The notes beneath the pieces were generated by a model. It did no database searches and had not been told where the DNA came from. It saw nothing but the letters and a program-made list of their open reading frames with translations. This document shows, piece by piece, positions 22,639 through 33,790 of a stretch of DNA of 64,000 nt. Both the position numbers and the translations under genes were made by a program. Position 1 is the first letter of the stretch, and each line of letters begins with the position of its first letter. Source of the stretch: Rhineura floridana (Eukaryota > Chordata > Lepidosauria > Squamata > Rhineuridae). The stretch covers positions 471,501 to 535,500 of the forward strand of contig NC_084480.1 in NCBI RefSeq assembly GCF_030035675.1. Reading direction: 5' to 3'.

Positions 22639-22943
22639 CAGGGGTGTAGTTGTCCAGGGGCTCAGGGGGTCTGAGACCCTATACTTTTTTGGGGAGCAGG
22701 GTCCTAGCAGGGTCCTTATGTCTCCAGCATCCTATGAGCCAATCAGAGTGAAAGGAGGTGAGTCAGCCACTTAGAAGACTCTTCTCAGCAGCTAACATTT
22801 TCCTCTTTCATGCATTTTGGCTCCTAGGGATGTCTGCATTAACAAGGATCTTATTCTCAGCAAAAAAAAACTAGATGGGTGAGGGTGTGGTCGTGACTAT
22901 CATGAAGGGACCCTGCACTTCTGAATTTGCCACTACAATACTG
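22639..22943. mobile_element. 305-bp hAT-like MITE
   Basis: The ends are CAGGGGTGTAGT and, on the other strand, CAGTATTGTAGT. They are flanked by a perfect but low-complexity 8-bp duplication TATATATA (22,631-22,638 and 22,944-22,951). There is no coding capacity. Confidence 0.65.
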
Positions 22944-22984
22944 TATATATAACAAACAATGAAACTGGAAAAATTCATGATGAT

Positions 22985-23075
22985 GCAATAAACAATAAAA
23001 TAAAATTGCTACCCTGGGCTCCTACTGGGAGAAAGGGTGGGATATAAATCTAATAAATGAATAAATAAATAAAAA
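22985..23075 (+). repeat. L2-like 3' end
   Basis: The block 'ccctgggctcctactgggagaaagggtgggatataaatc' precedes an AATA-rich tail, as in other L2-type 3' ends here (27,550 and 27,160). Confidence 0.6.
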
Positions 23076-23101
23076 GCAAAAACACAGTAGACATCTTAGG
23101 A

Positions 23102-23290
23102 ACAGAGAAAGCTGCCTTATACTGAGTCAGACCATTGGTCCATCTAGCTCAGGACTGACTACACTGTCTGGCAGGACTGTTCTGAGTTTCGTGTTGGGTC
23201 CTCTCCCAGCCCTACCTGGAGATGCTGGGGACTGAACTTGGGACCTTCTGCATGCAAGGCAGATGCTCTACCAGCGAGCTACAGTCCTTA
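23102..23290 (-). repeat. tRNA-derived SINE
   Basis: The minus strand has a tRNA-like head (TAGCTCGCTGGTAGAGC A box, GGTTCAGTCCC-like B box at 'aagttcagtcccc') followed by the family body ending at 'actcagtataaggcagc'. It belongs to the same family as the copies at 42,028 and 61,985. Confidence 0.75.
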
Positions 23291-23294
23291 AAAG

Positions 23295-23865
23295 TCAAGG
23301 ATCCCTTCTTTCTTCAGTTTTCCTCTTACCAAAGCACATCCTGACGTACAAGATACAATGCTCACCCCACTGAAACCTACACATCACACCCAAATGCTTC
23401 CTCAGGTCTACTTAAATTATACAACACCTCATCCAGTATCACTCACCCCATTTCTACTCCCACACCTCATACACATCTACCAGTTCCCAAAAATAAAGAC
23501 ACCACCTGTTCAATCACAGCAATATCTCCCACTCAACCACCAGACTACCATCACCAATCACTCCTTCCACTCTAGTAAAAATTTAATGAAACAGGAGACA
23601 ATGAAACCATTCGCTGACAGAAGCATATAAAATATCAACACAAATTGCACCCCCCCACATCAGAGACATAGAAGTGAGCACACTAGTTGCCTATACCAAA
23701 GCATTTCCACTGGCCACACCTTGAGGGGAAACAGGTTGATCTGCCAATCAGATGCAAAATCTGAACCTGAAATTTTAAAAAACACATTCAAGTGGATCTC
23801 ACCAGGTTGCACAGTAAAAAGGAGTGGGATTGACTAATGTCATGTGTCTCCATTTTCTGGAAACA
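23295..23865. other. No gene seen
   Basis: A CA/CT-rich stretch with a 90-codon open frame (23,358-23,630) shows no recognisable domain and is likely spurious. Confidence 0.45.
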
Positions 23866-23869
23866 GAGG

Positions 23870-24297
23870 TGGAAGACCCACTGGCTTGGGACCACAATAC
23901 CTGATGGGACACCTCTCCCAATACGAACCCACCTGTACACTACGCTCAGCATCAAAGGCCCTCCTCCAGGTGCCTCCTCCAAGGGAAGCTCGGAGGCTGG
24001 CAACAAGGGAGAGGGCCTTCTCAGTGGTGGGCCCCAAATTATGGAATTATCTCCCTGACGAAGTGCGCCTGGTGCCAACACTGTTATCTTTTTGGTGCCA
24101 GGTAAAGACTTTCCTCTTCTCCCAGGCATTTTAGCATGAGTTTTAAATTGTTTAAAATTTTTAAATTGTGTTTTAAATTGTTTTTAAAAGATGTGTTTTT
24201 AAGTTTATATATTTGTTTTAATGTTTTTAGTTACTGTAAACCACCCAGAGAGCTTTGGCTATGGGGCTGTATATAAGTACAATAAATAAATAAATAC
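23870..24297 (+). mobile_element. L2 LINE 3' end with ORF C-terminus
   Basis: It codes the last ~85 residues of L2 ORF2 (QYLMGHLSQYEPT, RAFSVVGPKLWNYLPDEVRL, FSQAF and stop), then the L2 3' UTR stem and an AATA tail. It is 5'-truncated and fairly young. Confidence 0.85.
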
Positions 24298-24299
24298 GT

Positions 24300-24856
24300 T
24301 CATTTTTGTAAACACTAGTTGGCTGGAGAATTGCATTGTAAAATTCAGGGAGGTGCAAATTTCAAAGGACGGCTGTGTTTTGGTTCACACATTCTTTCAG
24401 GAAGTGCAAATTCACCTTTGAACTGAACTGAATTTCTCCTCTTGTTGAACTGAGGGTCACTGAAACTTCAGTTTCTGCAGAGTGTCTTCTCTTCAGCTTG
24501 AGCAATGCTATAATCAGCATTTTTTAAACCAGTACTGCTGTAACCCCTGACTCTGTCCCCACCATGGAGTCAGAAGCCCTGAAGCCTTTCCTGGATCCTA
24601 GCTTAACTCCTCTCTACATTCTACTTGCTGTGACTGAGGCAGGCTCTGCCGCACCTAAACTATTACAGATTTTATCTAGCGCCCTTCGATCTGCAACATT
24701 ATTACACTCTTAGATTAGACAGAAATACGGTGGGCGCAGATGAAAACAAATTGTAGTGCTGAATAAGGATAGAGAACAAGGAGTGAAAATGAATTGTCAT
24801 AGATCATTGCATGCCAGAAATTGCTTGTGAGCATGGGAGCACTTGTGTGCACATGG
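24300..24856. other. No gene seen
   Basis: Nothing recognisable lies between the L2 tail and the hAT target duplication. A block near 24,300-24,430 ('ttttgtaaacactagttggctgg') is repeated in diverged form at 30,940-31,080, so an old repeat is shared. Confidence 0.45.
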
Positions 24857-24902
24857 AGGTAGCTTAGGGTTGCCAGGTCGGAACCATCCAAAAACCTGAG
24901 AA

Positions 24903-25025
24903 AATGGGGGCGGGCCCTGGTGACGTCACGGGGGTGGGCCCTGGTGACGTCACGGGGTGGGCCCTAGTGACATCACAGGGCGGGCCCTAGTGACATCACG
25001 GGGCGGGCCCTAGTGACATCATTAA
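24903..25025. repeat. 23-24-bp minisatellite, five copies
   Basis: The unit is GGCGGGCCCTRGTGACRTCAC-like. The first two copies have the perfect CRE TGACGTCA (24,921-24,928 and 24,945-24,952). The other copies read TGACATC(A), as expected from CpG decay. Confidence 0.85.
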
Positions 25026-25189
25026 ACATGATACATTGTATCAACCACAGTTGCTTGGAGCATACCATTCAAAAAAAAATTCTCTGGAGATTAAAATAGA
25101 AATCTTACCTAAAATAGGGTGTTCCTAGGTCCATCTGAAGTGACAAGGTCATTCTTTCTCACAAGCTTAGGGTGATGCAAAATGGAAAT

Positions 25190-25375
25190 GGACTGCCTTC
25201 AAGTTGATCCCAGATAGGGTCTTCATGGTAAGCAGTATTCAGACAGAGGTGGTTTACTATTGCCTTCCTCTGAGTCTGAGAGGCAGTGACTGGCCCAAGG
25301 TCACCCAGTGAGCTTCATGGCTGTGTGGGGATTCGAACCCTGGTCTGCCAGGTCACAGTTCAACACCTTTAGGGA
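25190..25375 (-). repeat. Sauria-type SINE
   Basis: On the minus strand a tRNA-like head with B box GGTTCGAATCC is followed by 'gaggaaggcaatagtaaacc' and a BovB-like tail (GATCAACTTGAAGGCA). This head-body-tail order is that of Sauria SINEs, which are mobilised by BovB. Confidence 0.8.
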
Positions 25376-25594
25376 ACATTTAATATAGCTTACTTGCTTC
25401 TGGCAAGAAGGGTTTACGTACCCTCAGGCCAGGCCATTATTGGAAGAAAGGAGCTTAGTGTTGCAGAGATGTTAGATGGGAGCACAGATGGATGCCCCTG
25501 AAGGCAGCAACTGTAAGCATGTTTATTAAGGAACTAAGCCCCATAGAACTCAATAGGAGTTACTTCTGAGTAGATATGGTTGCAGCCATGTTAA

Positions 25595-25905
25595 GGACAA
25601 GGGAGGGCATTCTAGGCAAAACAGACAAATAATTGGGTGTCAGAACAAATTAAACCAGAACTATCACTAGAAGCTAAAATGATGAAACTGGGGTTATCAT
25701 ACTTTGGACACATCATGAGAAGACATGATTCACTAGAAAAGACAATAATGCTGGGAAAAACTAAGAGATGGATTGATTCCATAAAGGAAGCCACAGACCT
25801 GAACTTAGAAGATCTGAATAGGGTGGTTCATGACAGATGCTGTTGGTCACTAATTCATAGGGTCGCCATAAGTCATAATTGACTTGAAGGCACATAACAA
25901 TTTCT
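25595..25905 (+). mobile_element. BovB LINE 3' end
   Basis: It codes the last ~75 residues of the BovB ORF2 ([36 protein letters not shown]) and ends in the 3' tail GTCGCCATAAGTC...AAGGCACATAACAA. A small internal stretch is missing compared with the copy at 47,282-47,853. It is 5'-truncated. Confidence 0.85.
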
Positions 25906-26780
25906 TTTAATATAAAACTACCTATGCCTGTGACTGGACCCTGTTGGTCATTTTAATGACAGCAGCATACTCTCATGGGTGGTGGTGGTTGGTATTTATG
26001 TGGAATCAATCAGTCAGCTTTATAACTGTTATTCCGACGCTACTGAACAGTGTGCAACTCATTCCTGATGAAGTAAAACCTACTGTAGCAAATTGGGCCT
26101 GAGGAATAAGGAAGTAAGGACTACTTCCAAAGTAAGACAGAAAAGGGGTGAAGAGGGGGATGAACAAGGTAGCATAGTGACTAAGTGTGAGGAGTAAAGT
26201 TCCTGGCTAAAATATCACCTCAGTGTTTCTGCATTCACTCTTTCCAGTATGAGAACAAATCTATCTTAACAGTCTGTTGTAAGGACACCCTAGAATTTGC
26301 CAGCTTAATACTGGTGTGGGCATACAAGTTTGATGCACACCAGTTGAAGCTGATAAGACTATCTGCCCTTCCCCCTCTCCAAATCCAACCTAGAACACGT
26401 TAGATGCTCTTGGAGACATCTGCCCATCCACCTCCCTCTTCACATATCCCTCTGCTGCTTGTAGTGCAGCAGGTAGCAAATGAAGAAAGCTTTTTGTGTA
26501 GTGGTGGTTCCCTGCCTTTCGAAAGTCCACTTTAGGAAGGCCTGCCTTCTGCCACCTTTTAGGTGAAACATCCCCCCAAATTTTAAAAACTAATTTTGAT
26601 CCTTTAGTTTTATTTGGATTTCTTTTTCTACTTTGTACATTTAAAACATTTGAATAGTGCATCCAAACAGCTTAGAGAACTGGGGGCTCATTGTCCAATG
26701 GAAACTAAGCCACATCCAAGAGTACATTGGCGTTTCAGCACCAGGAAAAACCACACCTCTTTGCTCAGGCTTTTATGAGT
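25906..26780. other. No gene seen
   Basis: I find no exon or RNA gene. The 90-codon minus frame at 26,390-26,662 has no recognisable domain. Confidence 0.45.
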
Positions 26781-26784
26781 ATGT

Positions 26785-26915
26785 GACGTTTACTGCTGTT
26801 TTGTCTGTTCTCATTGCTGGATATGTTTTAATTGCTCTTAATGGATTTTAAGATTTGGTTGCTGCTTAGAGGTCTATGATGAGTGGGATACAATACACAT
26901 AAATAAAATAAATTG
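26785..26915 (+). repeat. L2-like 3' end, degraded
   Basis: A T-rich stretch and a decayed stem precede an ATAAA-rich tail, as at other L2 3' ends in the window. Confidence 0.5.
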
Positions 26916-27311
26916 TATTTTCAAGTTTAATGCAGCAAAAATACTTCAGCCTGCAACTCTACACCCACTTACTGGGAATAAGCACCACTGTACAAAGTTG
27001 GCCTTGTTCTCTTTACATGACTATGCAGTTTGACTTCTTAAAAAAGGTGACCCAAGTAGATGAGCAGATTAAGAGATTTAATGCAAGTACCTAAAAACTG
27101 AAGATGACAAGTGCAGTCTTTAGAGACATTCCCCTTTTCTTACCATGAACTATTATTTACTTAATTTATACCCTGCCCTTCCTCCCGCAGGAGCCCAGGG
27201 AGACAATTAAGGGACTGGCTGCCTACTCCAACACATATGCTTCCCCTAAAAAGGAGTCTTCTTGCTTCAGAAAGTTTTTTACCCATATGCAAAATCTGAT
27301 GGGGTGGTGAG

Positions 27312-27420
27312 TAGGGCTGTAAGCTCAGCAAGAGCACGTTTTAAATGCAGAAGGGCCCAGGTTCAGTTTCCAGTATCTCTCAGTACAGCTAAGAACCTAT
27401 TTGAAACACTGGAAAACTAC
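27312..27420 (+). repeat. tRNA-derived SINE head
   Basis: The block 'ggctgtaagctcagcaagagc' (A-box region) and 'ccaggttcagtttcc' (B-box region) match the SINE family at 42,028-42,215. Confidence 0.6.
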
Positions 27421-27451
27421 CATCAACTACTTGTTGGGTCTGAAGCCTTGA

Positions 27452-27630
27452 GTCTGCAGATGTTGTTGGACTACAAGTCCCATCATCCATACCCATTAGC
27501 AAGTTGGCTGGGGATGATGAGAGTTGTAGTCCTACAACATCTGGCAGGCTCCTGCTAGGAGGAAGGGCGGGATATAAATCAAATAATAAATAAACAAACA
27601 TCTGGGGACCCAAGGTTGAAGAACACTGCT
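27452..27630. mobile_element. Hairpin MITE with an L2-like insert
   Basis: Arms 'gatgttgttggactacaa' and 'ttgtagtcctacaacatc' flank a short centre. A short L2-like 3' end (about 27,547-27,600) sits in or beside the right arm. The same arms occur at 52,219-52,345 and, as one arm, at 58,100-58,140. Confidence 0.65.
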
Positions 27631-27639
27631 GTAGACAGG

Positions 27640-28590
27640 AGTTAGATGGACAAATGGCAGCTTCCTAGGAACTATGATTAAATTAAGATTTCCAATATGT
27701 TTGCAGCCCTACCTATAAAGAAACTTGTACACTTTCAAAAGGCACTGGTAAAAAGCAAATAAACCACCTTATTGGAGATCAGTGTTAAAATATTTTTGCA
27801 CATTTAAAACTATACCCCTTCACACAAACCCTTCCCAAGCCTCATTCAGAAATCCATACTATAGATTAATGACTCCACTGTTAGGTATGAGAGGTCAATT
27901 AAAATGTTTTGAGGGGTAATTAAACACAACATGAGATTTCTGGTGTCTTTTCAATGTATGATTATGGCTGGGAGTGAAAATTCTAGTTTGTGTCAGACCA
28001 TTTGGTTTTGGTACGCGAATAACAGGTATAAAGGGCTTTTTATTTAACAGTAAATGCAGAATACAGAAAATAGTATATAAAGCTACCTTTATTTAGACTT
28101 TTACAGAACAGGCCAATGAATACACTTACAGGAAGTTTAAAAACAGCAAGTCACCTTTTTACACCAACTATATTGCCATCAACTTGCTTTAGATGTTACA
28201 GAAATGCCAAGTTTTGGGATCAGCTTCCCCATTCAACAGGTATTCAACACAACATCTTAATCCCAAATTATTATATTATACTGTGTTTTTATTGGCATTT
28301 GAAGGTTTAGGCTGTGGCCAACAATAATCTAGTTTAGAAGTTACCTATAGCCTTCCTCCAATACACTGCAATACACAGAAATGAATGGAAATGCAGGTTT
28401 AAAAAAATATTCTAAGCATTACTCTAGAACTAGGAGAGAGGAAAGGCTTATGGCAATACTTACAGGACGTCTCTAAACAGATTTTAGATGGCCAAGTCAT
28501 TAGAACTAGCCTGATGTACCTACTTTACTCCCATCTATGGACAGTTAGTCTCTCTTTCTCTCCAGCCTCTCTCTTTCTCTCTCTCTCTCC
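27640..28590. other. No gene; CT-rich end
   Basis: AT-rich non-coding sequence ends in a CT microsatellite at about 28,548-28,590 just before the GC-rich tandem block. Confidence 0.5.
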
Positions 28591-28594
28591 AGCC

Positions 28595-29425
28595 TGCCAC
28601 CCATAGCAGCAGTGGACGCCGGATGGGGCCAGCTCCTTCTTAGCCCCGAGGATGCCTGGCCGCTTCACCCCTCCTGCTGTGGGCGCCGCTGGGCGGCCGT
28701 AGCCGCGATGGGTCCCCCCAGCCAGAGGGAGGAGGGGTGAAGCCGTTGGCCATTCTTTCCAGAGCAGGAGCTCCAGGGCTAAGAAGAAGCCAGCCCGGCC
28801 TGCCCTCCACGGCTCCTGCTGAGGCTGCCCGGCCACGTGGGCCCTGTCTCGGCAGCGGTTGCTAGGAGATGGGGCCCACGCGGCCGGGCAGCCTCAGCAG
28901 GAGTGGAGGCCGGCCAGGGCTGGCTCCTTCTTAGCCCCGGAGCCGGTTCCCCTGCTCAGGAAAGGACGGCCGGTGGCTTCACCCCTCCTGCTGTGGGCGC
29001 CGCTGGGCGGCAGCGGCCGCGATGGGTCCCCCCAGCCAGAGGGAGGAGGGGTGAAGCCACCGGCCGTCCTTTCTGGAGCAGGAGCTCCAGGGCTAAGAAG
29101 GAGCCGGCCCGGCCTGCCCTCCACGGCTCCTGCTGAGGCTGCTCGGCCGCGTGGGCCCTGTCTTGGCAGCGGTTGCTAGGAGATGGGGCCCACACGGCCA
29201 GGCAGCCTCAGCAGGAGTGGAGGCCGGCCAGGGCCGGCTCCTTCTTAGCCCCGGAGCCGGTTCCCCTGCTCAGGAAAGGATGGCTGGTGGCTTCACCCCT
29301 CCTGCTGTGGGCGCCGCTGGGTGGCAGTGGCCACGATGGGTCCCCCCCAGCCTGCTGAGCCCCAGGGGAACTGGCTCCGGACTGGGGCTAAGAAGGAGCC
29401 GGCCCAGCCTGGCCTCCACTGCTAC
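28595..29425. repeat. GC-rich tandem repeat of ~314 bp, each unit near-palindromic
   Basis: The block GTTGCTAGGAGATGGGGCCC recurs at about 28,858 and 29,172 (period 314), with about 2.7 units. Inside each unit the GGCTCCTTCTTAGCCC, CTCCTGCTGAGGCTGC and TTCACCCCTCC blocks occur in both orientations. The CpG density is high. The open frames here run through the repeat on both strands and are not genes. Confidence 0.8.
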
Positions 29426-29789
29426 TGCTCGCCTCCACCCATCACCCTCACCTGTACTTCTGTGGGTGGCGGAAGCGGGCAGGGACTGCTGCTGGAGGGG
29501 TCCCTGCAGGGGCGGCGGCTGCTCAGTCCTCGTCTCTAGTCCCTGCCTGCGGCTGCCTGACTGAGAAAGGGCGGGAAAGCGACCAGCCACAGCCCAACAT
29601 ATGCGTGTGTCAATCACGCATGCGTGGCTGAGGGGGCCAATGAAAAGCCGGAGATTCTCCAGTTTAAAGAAAGTATTGCCGGAGGCCGGAGACAGCCCCC
29701 TTTTGCCGGAGACTCTGGCAGAAAACCAGAGACCTGGCAACCCTAAGGTAGCTATGTATATTATTTCAAGCATTAATTAGCCGGTTTTC

Positions 29790-30160
29790 AACACAGCTCT
29801 CAGAATGGCTTACATCATAAAACATAACATAACATAACATTAAAACCCAGCCAAAACATATTTCTGCAGGCAGTTAAAAGCCCAACAAAAAAATGAAAAA
29901 CTAAAAAACCTGTGCAAATGAGAAATTTTGCACTTGCCACTAAAAAGAAAATAAAGATGGGGCCAGGAGGCACTCCTCTCTGGGGACTGACAAGCACAGT
30001 GCCACAACTGAAAAGGCCTTGTCTCTGGTCTCTGCCCACCTGACTTCAGATAGTGAAGGGATATGGAACAGTGCCTCTGAGACCATCAAAAGTTCTTGAA
30101 GTTCTTAGAGATCAAAGCATATAAAGAATGCGCATGATATTGGAAATGTCCATCCATATT
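29790..30160 (-). repeat. Degraded L2-like 3' end
   Basis: The AACAT-repeat tail and the 'acaactgaaaaggccttgtctctggtc' block on the + strand mirror the L2 C-terminus region (ERAFSV.. on the minus strand). It starts just right of the hAT target duplication. Confidence 0.5.
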
Positions 30161-30605
30161 ATTAGAATCAACTCTTGTTAATTGAGAAGGATGATACAGA
30201 GGGGGATGTGAAATTTGTATCAGAGCTCAAGGGCAAGCTACTCATTAAGATTAGTGAATAGTTTGGCTCCAAGCTGCCTTCCTGTGCCAAATAGCAGCTT
30301 AAGGGAATAGTAGTTTTCTTGTCAGGAATGTGGCATGGGGGGAAAGGGTTAACCCCCCTCCTACCCACCACTGACCTCTATCCTGATCATGACAAGAGCA
30401 TTGCCAGATTATGTGTTTAGTGTAACATGTTGTTTGGCCTCGGGCCTGGCATCCCTTTGAGAATGCTAAGGTTCATCTGTGGAATGCATGAAAAATTATG
30501 ACCCTTGAGCAAAGAGCATTTTTCATCACAGAGGTGAGCATACTAGGATTTGTAGGATTAAGATAATATTTTAGGCCAGGAGTAGTTTCCCTCTGCTCAG
30601 CACTG
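30161..30605. other. No gene seen
   Basis: Nothing recognisable. Confidence 0.4.
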
Positions 30606-30609
30606 GTTA

Positions 30610-30840
30610 GGCCTCAAGGATGATCAGGAGATTGGAAACAAAGCCCTATGAGGAGAGACTGAAAGAACTGGGCATGTTTCGCCTGGAGAAGAGAAGACCG
30701 AGGGGAGATATGATTGCACTCTTCAAGTACGTGAAAGGTGGTCACATACAGGGTCGGGATCTCTTCTCGATCACCCCAGAATGCAGGCCACGGAATAATG
30801 GGCTCAAGTTGCAGGAAGCCAGATTTCGTAGGCAATTTTG
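30610..30840 (+). repeat. CR1 LINE ORF2 C-terminal fragment, older subfamily
   Basis: The frame reads KPYEERLKELGMFRLEKRR and RGDMIALFKYVKGG, the CR1 C-terminal block, but the wording differs from the young CR1 copies. It therefore belongs to an older subfamily. Confidence 0.8.
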
Positions 30841-31680
30841 ACTAAGGTACACATTTTTGCAAGCTATTTCTCATCATGTAATGAATTTTTGCATATTATT
30901 TTCACATATTCATTTTTATGACTACTTTCCCCTAATATATGCATTTTTCTAAACATTGGTTGGTTGGCAAACTACACTGCAAAATTTTAAAAAGTGCGAA
31001 TTTCAAAGGATGGCTGATTTCAGCTCACATATTGTTTCAGAAAGTGAGAATTTGAATGATCCGGCTTGAAATGAGCACTGAATAAAAATGGTCACCCATC
31101 TCTAATCCAGACATACACCATTTGGAGCAGTTACAGAAATTGGTTAGGAAGAAGTCAAATTCCAAAGGGCCAAGAATTTATGTGTGCTTTTTTTTTAATG
31201 CATCAGGAACTGGTTTCTGCTGATAGAGTTGGTTACCACAGTGCCAAAGATATGCCCTATAGTTTTGTACCATGTTCTTCTCAGGCAATGTGGTTTGTAT
31301 TAAGGCTACTTTGGATTTTGGGCACCTGTTTCCCCCAGTAGAACCCTGCTGTGTGGCTTAGAGCTACAAACAGCAAGATTAGTTTTTGAAATACATTCCC
31401 CCTCCAATGGTTTGCTCTTTGGCATTCTCCAAAAAGTTTAACAGTTTGGCACTTGTGAAATGAGCCGACAAGTAACAAAACAAAGGGCTGTTAATCAGAG
31501 TTCTGTTTTCCTGAATATCAACCAGTTTAACGTGTGCAAACTTGTAAGTGATGTGTCTGTGACTCTGCTGAAGTTTTAAACTATCGTCAAAGCTTAATTG
31601 CTAATGTATTTCAATGATTTATGGCCTTGCTTTTATCTAAACAAAGCTATTTACAGATGCTACAAAGGGATGTGTAGCAA
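30841..31680. other. No gene seen
   Basis: AT-rich. The part at 30,940-31,080 resembles 24,300-24,430. I see no exon. Confidence 0.4.
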
Positions 31681-31683
31681 GTG

Positions 31684-31885
31684 TTGGGCAGTGGCTAAGA
31701 GACTGAACTATGAATCAGGGCGTTCCTAGTTCAAATCTTCCCTCAGCCATAAACTTACTAGCTAGCTTTAGGCAATCCTCTCTCTCTCTCTCTTTCTCTC
31801 TCTTCACTAACCGCAGTCCCCCTACTTGCAATATGGGGGATAATACTGCAGGCTTATCTTACAGGGTTGTTGCAACAATTACAAC
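31684..31885 (+). repeat. tRNA-derived SINE (MIR-like), with CT microsatellite
   Basis: A degraded tRNA-like head (GTGGCTAAGAG and AGTTCAAATCTTCC) is followed by a CT repeat (31,771-31,803) and the body end 'cttacagggttgttgc'. Confidence 0.6.
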
Positions 31886-32090
31886 TAGGAGTACACACCA
31901 TACACTTAAAACACATTTAAAGCACATAGTTTCCCCCAAATAATCCTGGGAACGGTAGTTTACTCCTGACAGAACTACAGTTCCCAGCACCCTTGACAAA
32001 CTACAGTTCCCAGGATTCTTTTGAGAAAGTCATGTGCTTTAAATGTATAAATGTGCTTTAAATGTGTGGCATGTACGCAGCCTAAATAAT
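31886..32090. mobile_element. Palindromic MITE with ACTACAGTTCCCAG arms
   Basis: Outer inverted stretches (GTACACACCATACACTTAAA and, at the right, AAATGTGTGGCATGTACGCA) enclose paired TCCTGGGAACGGTAGTTT and AACTACAGTTCCCAGGATT. The whole folds on itself and codes for nothing. Confidence 0.65.
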
Positions 32091-32439
32091 GTATGTAAAG
32101 TATTCTGAACATCTGAAAGTGCAACATGAACATTCATTATATGCACATTATGGAATTTGAGTGAGGAGGGACTTCAAATGAACATTTCAATGGCATCTTA
32201 ATTATGGGACTTGGGAATGCATGAGGGCCTCCCGGACAGCCTTTGGACATCTTACATGCTGTGTAAGAAGACAGTGCAGTGGTTCTGATGACTTCCTTGC
32301 TTCTATGAATAAGCCCAGCTGATGTGTCCCACCTATTGTTAATTAGATCTTATTCCATCATTTTTTTTACAGAAAGTTCATGCTTTTAAAAAATATTGTT
32401 TTGATTGAACTGTTGTAGGTATTGCATTTCTACTGTATT

Positions 32440-32525
32440 TTTTTTTACAAATGTGTGTTATTGCTGTTTACTGCTTTGGGAGCCTTTGGGCCCCAAAGCG
32501 GTATGTAAATAAACTATACCATACC
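32440..32525 (+). repeat. L2-like 3' end
   Basis: The stem CTGCTTTGGGAGCC...GGGCCCCAAAGCGGT is followed by an ATAAA tail. Confidence 0.6.
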
Positions 32526-32926
32526 ACGCTATACCTATACCATGGGACAAAATGAATTTGGAATTTGAAAAATCGCCTGTAGTGCATTTATAATAATCCA
32601 ACCTGATGGCTTTGTAGAAACTAGAGATGTCCCCCTACCTTTACAAAATATTTTAAAACTAAGAAATTCAGTTCAGGTGTAACAAGCTTCTCTAGTACAT
32701 AATAAAACAGGCAACTGTGGAATTATATTGGAAGAAATAAAATCTTATTTGCTTATCATCTGAATTTTCTATATGTCCCCTCCCTCATTTTTAAAGAACT
32801 TCTTTAATGGCACCAGTAATTTGGACCTTATCCTTAGCATAACATTTTACTTTGTAACATCTGTTTTGTCTGGACACTGTTTTTACAGAGTTGCTCTTCA
32901 TAGTTTTTTTAAAAGTACTTATTTCA
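32526..32926. other. No gene seen
   Basis: AT-rich flank of the large inverted-repeat element. Nothing recognisable. Confidence 0.4.
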
Positions 32927-33193
32927 CACGACGCTGAAGTTGGTTCCTAGTTCCCAGTTCCTTATTTGTGTGAAATTTCAGTCACTAACAGAGAAGAAAA
33001 GTTGACAGCTACAGCAACGTCAATCCAAATTTAACATGCCCCTGAACCCCAAAATAAATAATGGGGTACCTTGTATGATATATTGCTGTAATCAGGAGAC
33101 TCTCCCTGTCAAGACTGACAATAACTTTATACAATCAAAATCATCAGGATTCTGATATTATCATAAATACATAATGATGTCATAAAATCATGA
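32927..33193 (+). repeat. Left terminal inverted repeat, unique part
   Basis: It matches the reverse complement of 39,519-39,791 with about five substitutions and one 8-bp length difference (one copy of CAGTTCCC fewer). Confidence 0.9.
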
Positions 33194-33198
33194 AAAAT

Positions 33199-33790
33199 AA
33201 GTAACTGGGGGTACATGCCCCCAAATCTGCTCTGGGCCAGGACAAATCATACACCCCTGGAAAGGGGAGGGTGTCCCCTACAAGATGCCACTGCATTCCA
33301 CCCGGCCCAGAGCCTCTGCTGGGTGCAGGGCACATGGGAGGGCAGGGATGCAAAATCAAACTGGACAAAAACATGCAGAAAAAAATAAGTAACTGGGGGT
33401 ACACACCCCAAAATCTGCTCTGGGCCAGGACAAATCATATACCCCCGGAAAGGGGAGGGTGTCCTCTATAACGTACCAGCACATGCTGCCTGCCCCAGAG
33501 GTTGTGCAGGGCACCGGGCGTGGATGAGGGCATTTACGCACAACCAAAATGGACCAAAATGGACCAAAAAATACTCTAAGAAAATCCATGGCTTCCTGAC
33601 TGGCCCAGAGTTTCTTGTGTGCAGAAGGAGTGGATCTGAGTAACTATATTTGAAGTATTATATATCATACACATATTCATACAGGTCAGGGTCCTCTGCA
33701 AGATGGCATTGGTTCCAACCCAGGCCAGAACATTTTGTTCATTCATGACACAGATAAGGTCATTTATCATTTCTGATTTTAGAGTGTTTT
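33199..33790 (+). repeat. Left array of ~187-bp repeat, about three units
   Basis: Units begin near 33,199 and 33,385 (AAGTAACTGGGGGTAC) and a much decayed third one lies at about 33,580-33,790 ('ggcccagagtttcttgtg', 'ggtcctctgcaagatggc'). Similarity falls inward. Confidence 0.8.

Larger units (their letters stand above)
24865..29745. mobile_element. 4.9-kb hAT-ended element without visible transposase
   Basis: The ends are a perfect 15-bp inverted repeat TAGGGTTGCCAGGTC, flanked by a perfect 8-bp duplication AGGTAGCT (24,857-24,864 and 29,746-29,753). This is the hAT signature. The inside holds a CRE-bearing minisatellite at the left, later insertions (SINEs, BovB, L2, MITE) and GC-rich tandem palindromes near the right. 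I see no transposase frame, so it is non-autonomous, or its inside was replaced. Confidence 0.82.

Noticed and set aside
28525-29770. Open frames of 70-167 codons in the GC-rich block
   Set aside because: The same product fragments recur in tandem and on both strands. The cause is GC-rich palindromic repeats without stops.
32917-32926. A target duplication for the 6.9-kb inverted-repeat element
   Set aside because: The sequence left of 32,927 (TTATTTCA) does not match the sequence right of 39,791 (GAGGAGCG) under any small shift that I tried.
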